Shown piece by piece: positions 24,201 through 32,540 of a DNA stretch of 64,000 bases; positions within the stretch are counted from its first letter, which is position 1, and every line of letters begins with the position of its first letter. The position numbers and the translations under genes are program-made. Source of the stretch: Planctomycetota bacterium (GTDB lineage Bacteria > Planctomycetota > Planctomycetia > Gemmatales > Gemmataceae); assembly GCA_029777335.1 (NCBI GenBank), contig JAKOSN010000097.1, forward strand, positions 1 to 64,000. Direction: 5' to 3'. The notes under the pieces were generated by a model. It was given only the letters and a program-made list of their open reading frames with translations, did not search any database and had not been told where the DNA came from.

Positions 24201-24590
24201 GGTCTTGACGGGACCACGCGCGGGCCAGGGGAGTCCCTGCTGTACCCAGCGCGTGAGAATGGCGATCTCGCGCTCGGGCAATTTCGCCCTGGGAGGCATG
24301 TGCGGCGTTTCGGCGTAGCGGATCGCCTGGATCAGCAGACTTTTGTCGGGCTGGCCCACCACCACGGCCGGTCCGGTCTCGCCCCCCTTCAGGATGGCGT
24401 CGCGCGAGGTAAGTTTCAGTCCCCCCCGGGTCTTCTGCTCGCCATGGCAACTCTGGCAACGCTCTGCAAGCAGGGGGCGAACCTCTTTCTCAAAGAAGTC
24501 GGCGTCCGCAGGCGTGGGGGGAGCCGCCTGGAGCGTGGTGCCCAGCGACAGCAAACAGACGGCGAGGAACGAGCGCGATCGCGACAGCAT
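21288..24590 (-). CDS. Planctomycete cytochrome c / DUF1549 / DUF1553 protein
   Basis: From MLSRSRSFLAVCLLSLG (a Sec-type signal peptide) the protein has 1100 residues. A planctomycete cytochrome C module follows with one haem motif, CQSCH (near residues 45-49), and AETPHMPPRAKLPEREIAIL. The DUF1549 part has LRRATFDLTGLPPTPAEIDA and the conserved RYWLDLVRYTDS. The C-terminal DUF1553 part has VMVNRLWQFHFGEGLVRTPS and HRVLMLSAVYQQ. A beta-rich region between them is probably carbohydrate-binding-like. It is exported and probably works with the DUF1501 protein encoded next. The longer frame starting at 24836 overlaps acpS and is not used. Confidence 0.93.
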   Translation of the reverse strand: MLSRSRSFLAVCLLSLGTTLQAAPPTPADADFFEKEVRPLLAERCQSCHGEQKTRGGLKLTSRDAILKGGETGPAVVVGQPDKSLLIQAIRYAETPHMPPRAKLPEREIAILTRWVQQGLPWPARGPVKTTSGSTFQISDADRRFWSFQPIGTPKPPAVQNGTWARGDVDRFILAALEKKGLHPVAPADKRTLLRRATFDLTGLPPTPAEIDAFLKDDSPNAFARVVDRLLASPQYGERWGRYWLDLVRYTDSFDARITGNNEMDIGAAWRYRDWVVNAFNRDLSYDRFLSAQLAGDLLAGKNGYDRESVVATAMLAIGNWGGGDADKEKLLTDIVDDQIDVVGRTILGLTLACARCHDHKFDPISMADYYGLGGIFFSTHILPNVGPKTNGPPMLRIPLLAPADLAQRTRQQERLAALQKELKDQTARAARDFARSQASRTAEYLLAVWDFQHRSAEQQRLTPAEFATQRGLLAYAFQNWLQATQSEDYVLMLQPLRHVLGHNGVHGWKNKEDTPSALINTTGEAARILTFTLPPRSVSIHPGPTTGVAIGWRSPISGTVRVTGRVVDGDPAGGDGIAWALDHRQGVGRQELAAGEFNNGAAQRFDAGRGGKALQAVAVKEGEMLELVVLPRASHICDTTIVEWTITLADGSKSWTLADDLVNDPLQEGKGNPHPDRLGNRAVWHFYDLVGHTREARPRGATATALHAWRRASTGVSERSLIEKAARQVQQTYPLDETANPFSIRNPADEKYLPVEVRTRLAKLASEQAQLQKTLSEAPPYCHGAQEGGVPGSPHAGVHDVRIHLRGRYDRLGEMVPRRFPEILAGAKQPPMRTGSGRVQLAEWITRPDHPLTARVMVNRLWQFHFGEGLVRTPSNFGKLGQPPTHPELLDWLAREFVRAGWSIKHMHRVLMLSAVYQQSSVPSAELLRVDPDNLWWGRVNRRRLEAEAIRDSLLAVAGKLDLQRGGLATREFNSPRRTLYLMTIRSDRSGFAPLFDTADSTAPVEKRTISTVAPQALFLLNHPFVLEQANQLASRILAEKGEDSSRIEKLYALLFARPPRPEEVRLGTVFLGKGSDRAQAWREYCHLLLCTNEFLYID

Positions 24591-24627
24591 GACGGCAGGA
24601 CCCTCGGGGCGCGGCAGGTGGCGTTTT

Positions 24628-25044
24628 TCAGGCGTGGTGTTCGGGCAGTTTGTAGCGGGGGCGACTGCTGATGGCGGTGGCAAAAGCGACGGCATACGCC
24701 CGGCAATGCGAGATCGAGAGAAGGATGTCGCCAATCCCCATCTGTTGGGCGCGATCGCCGGCCTCGCCGCACAGCGCCACCAGCGGTTGTCCATCCGGGT
24801 GGTTGACGATCTCCATGTCGGTCCAGTTGATCCCACGGCGCCAACCGGTCCCCAGACACTTCAGGATCGCTTCCTTGGCGGCCCACCGTCCCGCAAAGTG
24901 TTCGAGTGCCCGTTTGCGCGCCTGGCAGTAGCGAATCTCGCGCTCGGTGTACACGCGCGTCAGGAAGGTTTCACCGTGTTGCTCGATCATCCGGCCAATG
25001 CGCAGGCACTCGACAATATCGGTGCCAATGCCAACAATTTCCAT
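24628..25044 (-). CDS. acpS: Holo-[acyl-carrier-protein] synthase
   Basis: The 138-residue protein has the AcpS signature GIGTDIVEC at residues 5-13, FAGRWAAKEAILKCLGTG with the metal-binding Glu and catalytic Lys, and the late SISHCRAYAVAFA. AcpS transfers 4'-phosphopantetheine from coenzyme A to a serine of acyl carrier protein, needed for fatty acid synthesis. Length is normal. It is the first gene of a minus-strand series with the DUF1549/DUF1553 gene 37 bases on, though the functions are unrelated. It is divergent from pcrA. Confidence 0.95.
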   Translation of the reverse strand: MEIVGIGTDIVECLRIGRMIEQHGETFLTRVYTEREIRYCQARKRALEHFAGRWAAKEAILKCLGTGWRRGINWTDMEIVNHPDGQPLVALCGEAGDRAQQMGIGDILLSISHCRAYAVAFATAISSRPRYKLPEHHA

Positions 25045-25082
25045 GGCGTTTCACTCGTGCGGGCAATCTCGTTCTCTCGATC

Positions 25083-25111
25083 TTAGCAAAGTCGAGGGGA
25101 TGGTGTACAAT
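25083..25111 (+). promoter_or_regulatory. Candidate promoter of pcrA
   Basis: TTAGCA (25083-25088) and TACAAT (25106-25111) are 17 bases apart and match the sigma-70 consensus at four and five positions. They lie in an AT-richer patch of the acpS-pcrA divergent gap, about 100 bases before the pcrA start. Confidence 0.45.
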
Positions 25112-25213
25112 CTTTAATTTGAAGAAGCGCATGTTCGTTTGTTTAGGGATGGCCAACGCGCTCGGAGTTCTCTCAGGGCCTGTTCGGGCGCACCCGGCGA
25201 GGAGTGAGCGGGT

Positions 25214-27451
25214 ATGGAACACGATCTGCTGAGCGATCTGACCCCGGCCCAGCGGGAAGCGGTCACGCACTTTGAGGGGCCGCTCCTCATTCTCGCCGGC
25301 GCCGGGAGCGGCAAGACGCGCGTCATCACACGGCGGGTCGCCTACCTGCTCTCCCAGGGGGTCCGCCCCAGCAACATCCTCGCCATCACCTTCACCAACA
25401 AGGCCGCCGGCGAGATGCGTCAGCGCATTGAGGCGCTCGTCCCCGGCAGCCGGGTCTGGATCAGCACCTTCCACGCGCTGGGCGCACGTCTGTTGCGCCA
25501 GTACGCCGACCGCCTCAACCTCGATCCCAACTTCACCATCTATGATCAAACCGATCGCGCGCGCCTGGTCAAGATGGCGATGGAAGATGCCGGTGTCGAC
25601 AATGGCCGCTTCACCCCCGAGACCGTGCAGTCGGCCATCAGCAAGGCCAAGAACCAGTTGCTCGGCCCGGAGCGATACGCCGCCAAGGCACACGACTTTT
25701 ATGGCCAGACGGTGGCGCAGATCTACCCCGCCTACGAAAAACGCCTTCGCGATGCCAATGCCCTCGACTTCGACGATCTCCTCTACTGGCCGGCGCTGGC
25801 GCTCAAGCACGATCCCGAGCTGCGCAGCGAACTCGATGCCCGCTTCCGCTTTGTCCTCATCGACGAATACCAGGACACCAACCAGGCGCAGTATGCCATC
25901 GCGCGCGGGTTGACCGTCGATCACCCCAACCTCTGCGTCGTGGGTGATCCGGATCAGTCGATCTACGGTTGGCGCGGTTCGGATATCCGCAATATCCTCG
26001 ATTTTGAACGCGATTTTCCTCAGTCGCGCGTCCTGACGCTCAATCGCAACTATCGCAGCACGCGTGCCATCCTCCACGCCGCCAGCGCGTTGATCGCTCA
26101 CAATCGCCATCGCAAACCGAAGGACCTCGTCACCGATAACCCCGAGGGCGCTCCCGTCACGGTGTTGACGTTCGAGAACGGCACCGACGAGGCGGTGGGC
26201 ATTGCCCAGCGCATCAAGCGGGTCGTTGAGGAGAATCCCGCTCGGCATTATCGGGATTTCGCGGTTTTCATGCGCATCAATGCCCTGTCGCGCAGCCTGG
26301 AAACCGCCTTTGTCAAGCACCGTATCCCATTCCAGATTGTCAAGGGGCTGGCCTTCTTCGAGCGCAAGGAGAATCGCGACATCCTTGCCTACCTGCGCCT
26401 CCTGCTCAATCCGCGCGACGATATTTCCTTTCTGCGCATCGTCAACGAACCCACGCGCGGCATTGGCAAGATCTCGCTCGAACACCTCAAAGCGTATGCC
26501 GCTCCGCGCGAAATGAGTCTGCTGGAGGCAACCAGCGAGATTCAACGAATCACCATGATCAAGGGGAAGGCCGCCAGCGGACTGCGTGATTTCAATCTGT
26601 TGATGCGGGAGCTACGCGGCTACGTTGAGTCCACCCCCGACGAGGTTATCCGCCAGGTACTGGAGTTGAGCGGTTATCGGCAGATGCTCAAGGATAGCCG
26701 CGAGGAGGAAGACCAGGAACGCCTGGCCAACATTGAAGAACTGATCACCGCGGCCAAGCAGTACGCGAGCGAGGATAGCAGTCGCACCATCAGCGATTTT
26801 CTGGAAAACATCACTCTGGCGAGCGATGTCGATGGCTGGGACGAGCGGCAGGATTGCGTTTCCATCATGACCCTGCATGCGGCCAAGGGACTGGAATTCC
26901 CGGTGGTGTACATGATCGCCGTCGAGCAGGGGATCTTGCCGCATGAGCGCAGTCTGCCCCGGGAAGATCAACTCGAGGAGGAGCGGCGCCTGGCCTTCGT
27001 TGGCATGACGCGCGCCAAGGAGGAACTCTACCTGTCCCATGCGCGCATGCGAGATTTCCGCGGCAATACACTTTATGCCATCTCCAGCATGTTCCTCGAT
27101 GAGTTGCCCCGCGACGCAATCCAGTCGCTCGATCTGTCTGCCAGCGCGGCCGGTACGCTGAGCGCCATGGAGCAGTGGCGCACGGGAGGAGGCGAGGCCG
27201 CCTCACACGGGTGGGCGGAGGCCGGAGTGGGTTCCCGTCCAGCGCCGATTCCGCCCACGCGCCGTTCGGACGGCACCGACAAGGACTATGCCGAGGGAAT
27301 GATCGTGCGCCATGAACGCTATGGCGAGGGGCGCGTGATCGAGGTGGGCGGACATGGCGCGCTGCGCAAGGTGAAGATTCGTTTCCGTACAGCTGGCGAA
27401 CGAACCTTCCTGGTCGAAAAGGCACAGCTGGAGATTGTGAAACGGGGTTAA
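25214..27451 (+). CDS. pcrA: UvrD/PcrA-type DNA helicase
   Basis: The 745-residue superfamily-1 helicase has all expected boxes: Q motif LTPAQREAV, Walker A AGAGSGKT at 28-35, AITFTNKAAGEM, DEYQDTN near 216, GDPDQSIYGWRGSD near 240, LNRNYRST, and late HAAKGLEFPVV near 554 and RLAFVGMTRAKEELY. The C-terminal segment (IVRHERYGEGRVIEV) is the tudor-like tail that contacts RNA polymerase in PcrA. It unwinds DNA 3' to 5' in repair and in clearing replication blocks. The start at 25214 gives the usual N-terminus. It converges on pyrK with only nine bases between the stop codons. Confidence 0.95.
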   Translation: MEHDLLSDLTPAQREAVTHFEGPLLILAGAGSGKTRVITRRVAYLLSQGVRPSNILAITFTNKAAGEMRQRIEALVPGSRVWISTFHALGARLLRQYADRLNLDPNFTIYDQTDRARLVKMAMEDAGVDNGRFTPETVQSAISKAKNQLLGPERYAAKAHDFYGQTVAQIYPAYEKRLRDANALDFDDLLYWPALALKHDPELRSELDARFRFVLIDEYQDTNQAQYAIARGLTVDHPNLCVVGDPDQSIYGWRGSDIRNILDFERDFPQSRVLTLNRNYRSTRAILHAASALIAHNRHRKPKDLVTDNPEGAPVTVLTFENGTDEAVGIAQRIKRVVEENPARHYRDFAVFMRINALSRSLETAFVKHRIPFQIVKGLAFFERKENRDILAYLRLLLNPRDDISFLRIVNEPTRGIGKISLEHLKAYAAPREMSLLEATSEIQRITMIKGKAASGLRDFNLLMRELRGYVESTPDEVIRQVLELSGYRQMLKDSREEEDQERLANIEELITAAKQYASEDSSRTISDFLENITLASDVDGWDERQDCVSIMTLHAAKGLEFPVVYMIAVEQGILPHERSLPREDQLEEERRLAFVGMTRAKEELYLSHARMRDFRGNTLYAISSMFLDELPRDAIQSLDLSASAAGTLSAMEQWRTGGGEAASHGWAEAGVGSRPAPIPPTRRSDGTDKDYAEGMIVRHERYGEGRVIEVGGHGALRKVKIRFRTAGERTFLVEKAQLEIVKRG

Positions 27452-27460
27452 GAGATCTTT

Positions 27461-28291
27461 TTATTCCCAGATCAGCTGGGCGGCCTCGAAGATTGGCCCC
27501 TCGACACAGACGCGCTTGTAGTCCCAGCCGTCGGCGGTGCGCACCCTGGTCACACAGCTAAAGCAGATTCCCAGCCCGCAGGCCATCGGCGTTTCCAGCG
27601 ACAGGTGACAGGGCACCGTCCAGCGCTGCGCCAGGTTCGCCAGCGCCTTGAGCATCGGTTCTGGGCCGCATCCGACCAGATGCTGCGGGGCGTCATGCTG
27701 TGCGAGCAACTGGGTGACAAACCCCTTGAATCCCAGACTGCCATCGTCGCTGGCCAGGTGGACGGTCGCGCCGGCTGTGCGAAAATCCTCGATCCCCGCT
27801 GCCAGTTCCTGCGTGCGCACCCCGTAGTAGAGCGAAACACGGTCGACGCGACGGCGTGGCGCATCGCCCCCATACCCGCGGGTTCCCAGGAGTTCGCGAA
27901 GGTAAGCAAGGAAGGGGGTCTGGCCGATGCCCCCCGCGACCAGGGCAAGATGTTCCAGTGCGGGGAGTGCAGGGAAGCCATTGCCGAGCGGACCCCACAG
28001 CGCCACGCGATCGCCGCTGTGGACATGCGCCAGCAGACCGGTGAGTTTGCCGACCACCAGATAAACGATGTCGATGCCAGCAGGTTGGTGGTGTTCGTCG
28101 AGATAGGTATCGTAGAGGGCAAAGGGGCGACCCAGGAGCGGATCGCTACTGTCAGGCAGCCGAAGCATCACAAATTGCCCAGGACGAATCGCCTGCGCCA
28201 GAGCCGGGGCGTGAACGCGCAGCCGATAGGTCCCACGCGCCAGACCGACATTCTCGATCACGGGTGCGAGCGTGTGGGCGAACCCCGTCAT
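27461..28291 (-). CDS. pyrK: Dihydroorotate dehydrogenase electron-transfer subunit
   Basis: The 276-residue protein has an FAD-binding barrel with GQFVMLRLPDSSDPLLGRPF, an NAD-binding part with LVAGGIGQTPFLAYLREL and VGCGPEPMLKAL. The C-terminal [2Fe-2S] site uses the Cys in MACGLGICFSC plus a fourth Cys 15 residues on (VCVEGP). PyrK passes electrons from dihydroorotate via PyrD to NAD in pyrimidine synthesis. No pyrD lies in the window. The start overlaps the rluB stop by four bases (ATGA), so the two are co-translated. Confidence 0.9.
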   Translation of the reverse strand: MTGFAHTLAPVIENVGLARGTYRLRVHAPALAQAIRPGQFVMLRLPDSSDPLLGRPFALYDTYLDEHHQPAGIDIVYLVVGKLTGLLAHVHSGDRVALWGPLGNGFPALPALEHLALVAGGIGQTPFLAYLRELLGTRGYGGDAPRRRVDRVSLYYGVRTQELAAGIEDFRTAGATVHLASDDGSLGFKGFVTQLLAQHDAPQHLVGCGPEPMLKALANLAQRWTVPCHLSLETPMACGLGICFSCVTRVRTADGWDYKRVCVEGPIFEAAQLIWE

Positions 28292-29097
28292 GATAGCGTC
28301 GGCTCCTGACGGCGACGTGGTTTGTGGCGTTTCGGTTTGCCCGTGGCGCGCGGGGGCTCCTCTGCCGCCAGGTGGAGATCGGCACCTGCCACGGCCCGGC
28401 GTAGCGAGGCGAGTTCCGCTCCGCGCAGCGGGCGTGACTTCCCCGAGCCCAGGTGCCCCAGGTGAATCGGCCCGATCGCCAACCGGCGCAGGCGCATCAC
28501 CTTGTGGTTGAGCCGCGCCAGCATCCGGCGAATCTCGCGATTTTTGCCCTCGCTCAGGACGATCTCCAGCCAGGTACTATCCCCCTGGTGACGCAGCCGT
28601 TTCACGCGCCGTGCCCGCACATGGCCATCGCTCAGCCACACCCCCTTGAGCAGCTGTTGCAGTTGCTCCCGCGAGGGATTGCCGGCGACCAGCACATGAT
28701 AGGTCTTGAAGATGCCAAAGCGCGGATGCATCAGCCGATGAGCGAGATCGCCATCGTTGGTGAGCAGCAGCAGCCCTTCGCTCTCCTCATCGAGGCGACC
28801 CACAGTGTAGACGCGCTGCTGCACGTGGGGGACCAGGTCGATGGCGCGTGGGCGACCATCCGGATCGTAATTGGTGCAGAGATACCCGGCGGGTTTGTGG
28901 ACCGCCCAGTACACATGATGTTCCAGGCGAATCGGCTGGCCATCGACGCAGATCTTTTGCTGGTGCGGATCGACCTTGCAGCCGAGTTCGCGCACCCGCT
29001 CTCCGTCGACGGTCACGCGCCCCGCCGCCACCAGTTCATCGCAATGCCGCCGGGAGCCAACTCCCGCGTGCGCCAGGATTTTATTAATGCGTTCCAT
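28288..29097 (-). CDS. rluB: RsuA/RluB-family rRNA pseudouridine synthase
   Basis: The 269-residue protein opens with an S4 RNA-binding domain (INKILAHAGVGSRRHCDELV). The catalytic domain follows, with GRLDEESEGLLLLTNDGDLA holding the active Asp, and later EGKNREIRRML. The C-terminal 40 residues are basic and proline-rich (KPKRHKPRRRQ), as in the RluB branch. It should convert a uridine of 23S rRNA (position 2605 in E. coli RluB) to pseudouridine; RluE/RluF or RsuA specificity is not excluded. It precedes pyrK in an overlapping pair. Confidence 0.9.
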   Translation of the reverse strand: MERINKILAHAGVGSRRHCDELVAAGRVTVDGERVRELGCKVDPHQQKICVDGQPIRLEHHVYWAVHKPAGYLCTNYDPDGRPRAIDLVPHVQQRVYTVGRLDEESEGLLLLTNDGDLAHRLMHPRFGIFKTYHVLVAGNPSREQLQQLLKGVWLSDGHVRARRVKRLRHQGDSTWLEIVLSEGKNREIRRMLARLNHKVMRLRRLAIGPIHLGHLGSGKSRPLRGAELASLRRAVAGADLHLAAEEPPRATGKPKRHKPRRRQEPTLS

Positions 29098-29227
29098 AAA
29101 AGCTAATGATAGGCCAGTGAAGCGACGGAGAAAAGGGACTTCTCCTCGGATTCACGCTGCGCTCGGCACCTTTCTGGTAAACCATGCGGGGTGGCTGAGC
29201 GCAGCGCGAGGTGTTGCGGCGTTCTTC

Positions 29228-30487
29228 TCACTCGGGTTTCCCCAGTTGTTTGTCCGTGTAGTCGAGGAAGATCTTCCAGTCGCCGCGCGTCATCGAGTGT
29301 TTTCCCGGGCGGATGTAATAGCCGAGGGTGCTCGCGACCAGCGTGCCCGGTTCGGGCATCTTCTTCGCCTCCAGTCCTCCAGCGCCGAGAAGGCGATACA
29401 CCCCGTCGGCTGCCTGCAGCACCTCAAACTGCCCGGCCGGATTGGCCCAGCTATCCTCCACGGCATTGCTAAAAAGAACCGGCCGGGGCGCACAGAGCGC
29501 GACCAGGCAGTTTTGATCGAACGGGAGCCGATCAGTCTTGTCGTTGAATTCCTTGAAGGTGCCATTGAACCAGTGTGGGAAACGATCGTTGATCTGCTTG
29601 ACCGATTCGCCAACGGTGCCACGACTCGGGGCTGTCCCCCCGCAGCCGGCCTGCAGCGGAATCGCCAGGGCGATGCGTTCGTCGAAGGCGGCGGCCAGGA
29701 GGGCGGTTTTTCCCAGGCGGGAGTGCCCCACCACAATGATGCGCTTGGCATCGAGATCCTTATCGGTGACGAGATAATCCACCACCCGTTGAATTCCCCA
29801 GGCCCAGGCGGCGATGGTGCCCCAGGAGTGCGGGCCTGGCCTGTCACGGGCCAGATGCGGCTGAATGCCCTCGCGCCGGTCCGGTTGATCGGGGTCGATA
29901 TCGCCGTTGTAGAAGGTGGCAACCGCATAGCCGCGATCGATCGATTGTTCCAGCGCCCAGACATCGATCTGAGTTCCGCGGCCCGCCTCGGTGGCGCGAT
30001 TGTTCTTCACGCCAGGATAGTTCCCATAGATCCACGCCGTGGGGAGCGGGATGGCCGGATCCTTGACCAGGGCATGATTGCCACAGAAATTCATGCCGAC
30101 AAAGACCGGCGCCGGCCGTTTACGCTGATTGGGGAGGACCAGCAGCACCGAGGTCTTGGGACATTCGCTCTCGCCATAGGAGAGAACAATCTCCTTCATG
30201 GTTGCCTTGCCGCCGAAGTATTTCTCGTCGGTGCGCACCACCTTCACGCCCAGTTTCTTCGGCCCGGCGGGGATGGAGCCATACATGTAATACTGGAAGA
30301 GCTCCTTCAGTTCCGGGCGGCGTTTCTCGTTCCATTCCTTGGCGGATTTGACCCGCTGACCATTGAGCATCACCAGCGGATCGGGGAGGCCGGGGTGCGA
30401 GGGGAGCTTTTCAACCGGGGGAAAATCGCCGGCCACGGCGAGGGATCCTCCCGCGAGCAAGAGCAGCAATGCCAGGGTGAGTTTCAT
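29228..30487 (-). CDS. CE15-type glucuronoyl esterase-like secreted protein
   Basis: From MKLTLALLLLLAGGSLAVAG, a clear signal peptide, the protein has 419 residues. The core reads YYMYGSIPAGPKKLGVKV, VGMNFCGNHAL, and GHSRLGKTALLAAAFDERIA (nucleophile Ser near residue 255). A late RPGKHSMTRGDWKIFLDY holds the likely catalytic His. These are marks of bacterial CE15 esterases, which cleave the ester between glucuronate on xylan and lignin alcohols. The signal peptide places it outside the cytoplasm. It follows the WD40 gene by 22 bases in the same operon. A frame continuing upstream overlaps that gene and is rejected. Confidence 0.85.
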   Translation of the reverse strand: MKLTLALLLLLAGGSLAVAGDFPPVEKLPSHPGLPDPLVMLNGQRVKSAKEWNEKRRPELKELFQYYMYGSIPAGPKKLGVKVVRTDEKYFGGKATMKEIVLSYGESECPKTSVLLVLPNQRKRPAPVFVGMNFCGNHALVKDPAIPLPTAWIYGNYPGVKNNRATEAGRGTQIDVWALEQSIDRGYAVATFYNGDIDPDQPDRREGIQPHLARDRPGPHSWGTIAAWAWGIQRVVDYLVTDKDLDAKRIIVVGHSRLGKTALLAAAFDERIALAIPLQAGCGGTAPSRGTVGESVKQINDRFPHWFNGTFKEFNDKTDRLPFDQNCLVALCAPRPVLFSNAVEDSWANPAGQFEVLQAADGVYRLLGAGGLEAKKMPEPGTLVASTLGYYIRPGKHSMTRGDWKIFLDYTDKQLGKPE

Positions 30488-30509
30488 CGTGCGAGTTCTC
30501 CGGGTTCTG

Positions 30510-31460
30510 TTAGCGAGGCGGAGTCCAGAAACGCAGGATGCCATCTTCGCCCGCCGAGACGGTCGAATGCCCGTCGGGAGCGAAGATCGCGGTCCACAGC
30601 TGGGAGGTGTGCTCCTTGAACTGAGCGAGTTCCTTGCCGCTCTCCACCTCCCACAGGCGAACGGTTTGATCGAAACTGGCCGTGAGGAGTCGTTTGCCAT
30701 CCGGGGACAGCGCCACACTCCAGACCTGGCTGGTGTGGCCGCGAAAGGAGCGAATCTCCTTGCCGGTGTCGAGGTCCCACAGGCGCGCCGTCCGATCCCA
30801 GCTGCCTGAGACCGCTCGTCGGCCATCTGGTGTGACTGCGACACTCACCACCGCCTCGGCATGTCCCGAGAGGGTGCGTATCGTCTTGCCCGTGCCTCGA
30901 TCCCACAGGCGCAGGGTTCGATCCGCGCTGGCGGAGAGTACCGAGGCGCCCGACGGGGTGAAGGCGACTCCATAGACGGTGTTGGTGTGTCCCTGCAGCG
31001 TCATTCGTTCCACGCCGCGTTTCAGATCCCAGAGACGCACGGTGCGATCATCGCCCCCCGAGGCCGCCAGGCGTTCGTCGGGAGAAAAGGCGACACAGTT
31101 GACATCTTCATGATGCCCCAGTAGCACTCGAATCTCGCGATTGCGCAGCAGATCCCACAGCCGCACCGAGCCATCGTAGCCGGCGGAAAGGGCCTTGCGG
31201 CCATCGGCAGAAACGACCACGCACCGCACCAGCGCCTCGTGCCCCAGCAGCTGGCCGATCTCCTGCTGCCTGGCGAGATCCCAGATCCGGATTGTCTGAT
31301 CCCCGCTCGCCGAGAGGAGCCAGCGGCCATCGGGGCTATAGGCCAGACTGAGAACGCGTCCCTTGTGGCCAGCGAGGGTGCGCAGGGGCTGCGGAGGGGC
31401 CGACCGTCCCGGGAGCACAACGAGCAGACTGAGCAGGGAAGACAGGACAAGCGCTTTCAT
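30510..31460 (-). CDS. Exported WD40-repeat protein
   Basis: The 316-residue protein begins MKALVLSSLLSLLVVLPGRS, a signal peptide. It then consists of seven WD40 repeats, each with a GH near the start and a WD or similar pair at the end (for example IRIWDLARQ, VRLWDLLRN, VRLWDLKRG, LRLWDRGTG, ARLWDLDTG, VRLWEVESG, LRFWTPPR). Seven repeats close one beta-propeller and nothing else is attached, so it is probably a protein-binding scaffold. It is co-transcribed with the CE15 esterase downstream and divergent from the CbiM-like gene. Confidence 0.92.
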   Translation of the reverse strand: MKALVLSSLLSLLVVLPGRSAPPQPLRTLAGHKGRVLSLAYSPDGRWLLSASGDQTIRIWDLARQQEIGQLLGHEALVRCVVVSADGRKALSAGYDGSVRLWDLLRNREIRVLLGHHEDVNCVAFSPDERLAASGGDDRTVRLWDLKRGVERMTLQGHTNTVYGVAFTPSGASVLSASADRTLRLWDRGTGKTIRTLSGHAEAVVSVAVTPDGRRAVSGSWDRTARLWDLDTGKEIRSFRGHTSQVWSVALSPDGKRLLTASFDQTVRLWEVESGKELAQFKEHTSQLWTAIFAPDGHSTVSAGEDGILRFWTPPR

Positions 31461-31563
31461 GGCCACTCCGCGATGCTGGTAGAGGCGGCGGATCCGTCGT
31501 ATGATAACCTGGGCCAGGGTGGCTGGCGAGAAGCAAACTCTCTTTTGCAAAACCGTGTGCGAC

Positions 31564-32463
31564 ATGATCGGCTTGCTGCTGGGTCCGCTCTGGGCGCTCC
31601 ACATTAGCGATAACTTTCTGACTCCGTCCTGGCAGGTGGCCGGCTTTGCCCTGGGCGCGCTCCTGCTCCTTTTCGGAGCGTATGGCCTCCGCGAGGAAGA
31701 GATTGCCCCAACGGCGGTCCTGACCGCGGCCTTCTTCGTGGCCTCCCTCATTCATGTAAAAGTGGGGCCAACGAGCGCACATCTGTTGTTAAATGGTCTG
31801 CTTGGGGTCATGCTCGGTCGCCGGGCGGCGCTGGCCATTCCTCTCGGCCTGGTGCTGCAAGCCGTCCTCTTGCAACACGGCGGCTATGGCACTCTGGGCG
31901 TCAATAGCTGCATCATGGTGATCCCCGCCCTGGTGGTGGGCGAACTCTTTGTGTGGCTGCAACGGCCCTCCTGGGTGCGCCATCGCTGGGCGCGCACGGG
32001 GTTGGTGGTCGCCACTGCTCTGTTGTGGGTGCTCAGTCTGGTCTTTGTGGTGGCTCTCCTGTGGACCAGCGGGACAAGCAGTCTCTCCGGAGAGACGATC
32101 GAGCCGGCCTGGCGTATCACCCAGCATCCCGCTACCCTGACCAGCGCCTTGGTGGTGGCCGGGTTGGCAGCGTGGGGAGAACAGAAGCTGGAGAATACCC
32201 CGGAGTTCCCGCTGGGGTTGCTCCTGGGACAGGCGGCGGTCTTGCTCACCCTGGTGCTCAATGGGTTGGTTCTGGTCTACGGCGCGGAGAACGACTGGCA
32301 TTCGATCGTTCTGCTGGTATTTGTGATGCACATGCCTTTGGCGGTCATCGAAGGGGTTGTGCTCGGGTTCGCCGTGGGCTTCCTGGCGCGAGTGAAACCG
32401 GGTCTCCTCCGCCGAGCCCCCGACGAGGAGAACTTCGACCTCTCTTCCTCTCTCCCGCGTTAG
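31564..32463 (+). CDS. CbiM-like permease component of an energy-coupling-factor transporter
   Basis: The 299-residue membrane protein has about eight hydrophobic spans. It contains HISDNFLTPSW near the N-terminus, HVKVGPTSAHLLLNGLLGVM, LLQHGGYGTLGVNSCIMVIP and VMHMPLAVIEGVVLGF, which are the conserved CbiM/NikM segments that bind nickel or cobalt. Typical family members begin directly with Met-His, using the N-terminal amine as ligand. Here a 12-residue hydrophobic extension precedes the His and no start codon is available at the usual place. No CbiN, CbiQ or CbiO gene is adjacent. Metal transport is likely; the metal is not determined. Confidence 0.82.
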   Translation: MIGLLLGPLWALHISDNFLTPSWQVAGFALGALLLLFGAYGLREEEIAPTAVLTAAFFVASLIHVKVGPTSAHLLLNGLLGVMLGRRAALAIPLGLVLQAVLLQHGGYGTLGVNSCIMVIPALVVGELFVWLQRPSWVRHRWARTGLVVATALLWVLSLVFVVALLWTSGTSSLSGETIEPAWRITQHPATLTSALVVAGLAAWGEQKLENTPEFPLGLLLGQAAVLLTLVLNGLVLVYGAENDWHSIVLLVFVMHMPLAVIEGVVLGFAVGFLARVKPGLLRRAPDEENFDLSSSLPR

Positions 32464-32540
32464 CGAGGCGTTTGCTCTCTCGGCGCGAGAGAAGTCGTTC
32501 GCGCTGTCCAGTTTCCGGTTCCAACAAACGCCGTTACCCG

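Noticed and set aside
31461-31563. Cobalamin riboswitch before the CbiM-like gene
   Set aside because: The gap is only about 100 bases and shows no B12-box-like sequence or the required multi-stem fold.
31461-31751. N-terminal extension of the WD40 protein
   Set aside because: It would overlap the divergent CbiM-like gene and lacks a signal peptide. The ATG at 31460 begins a clear one.
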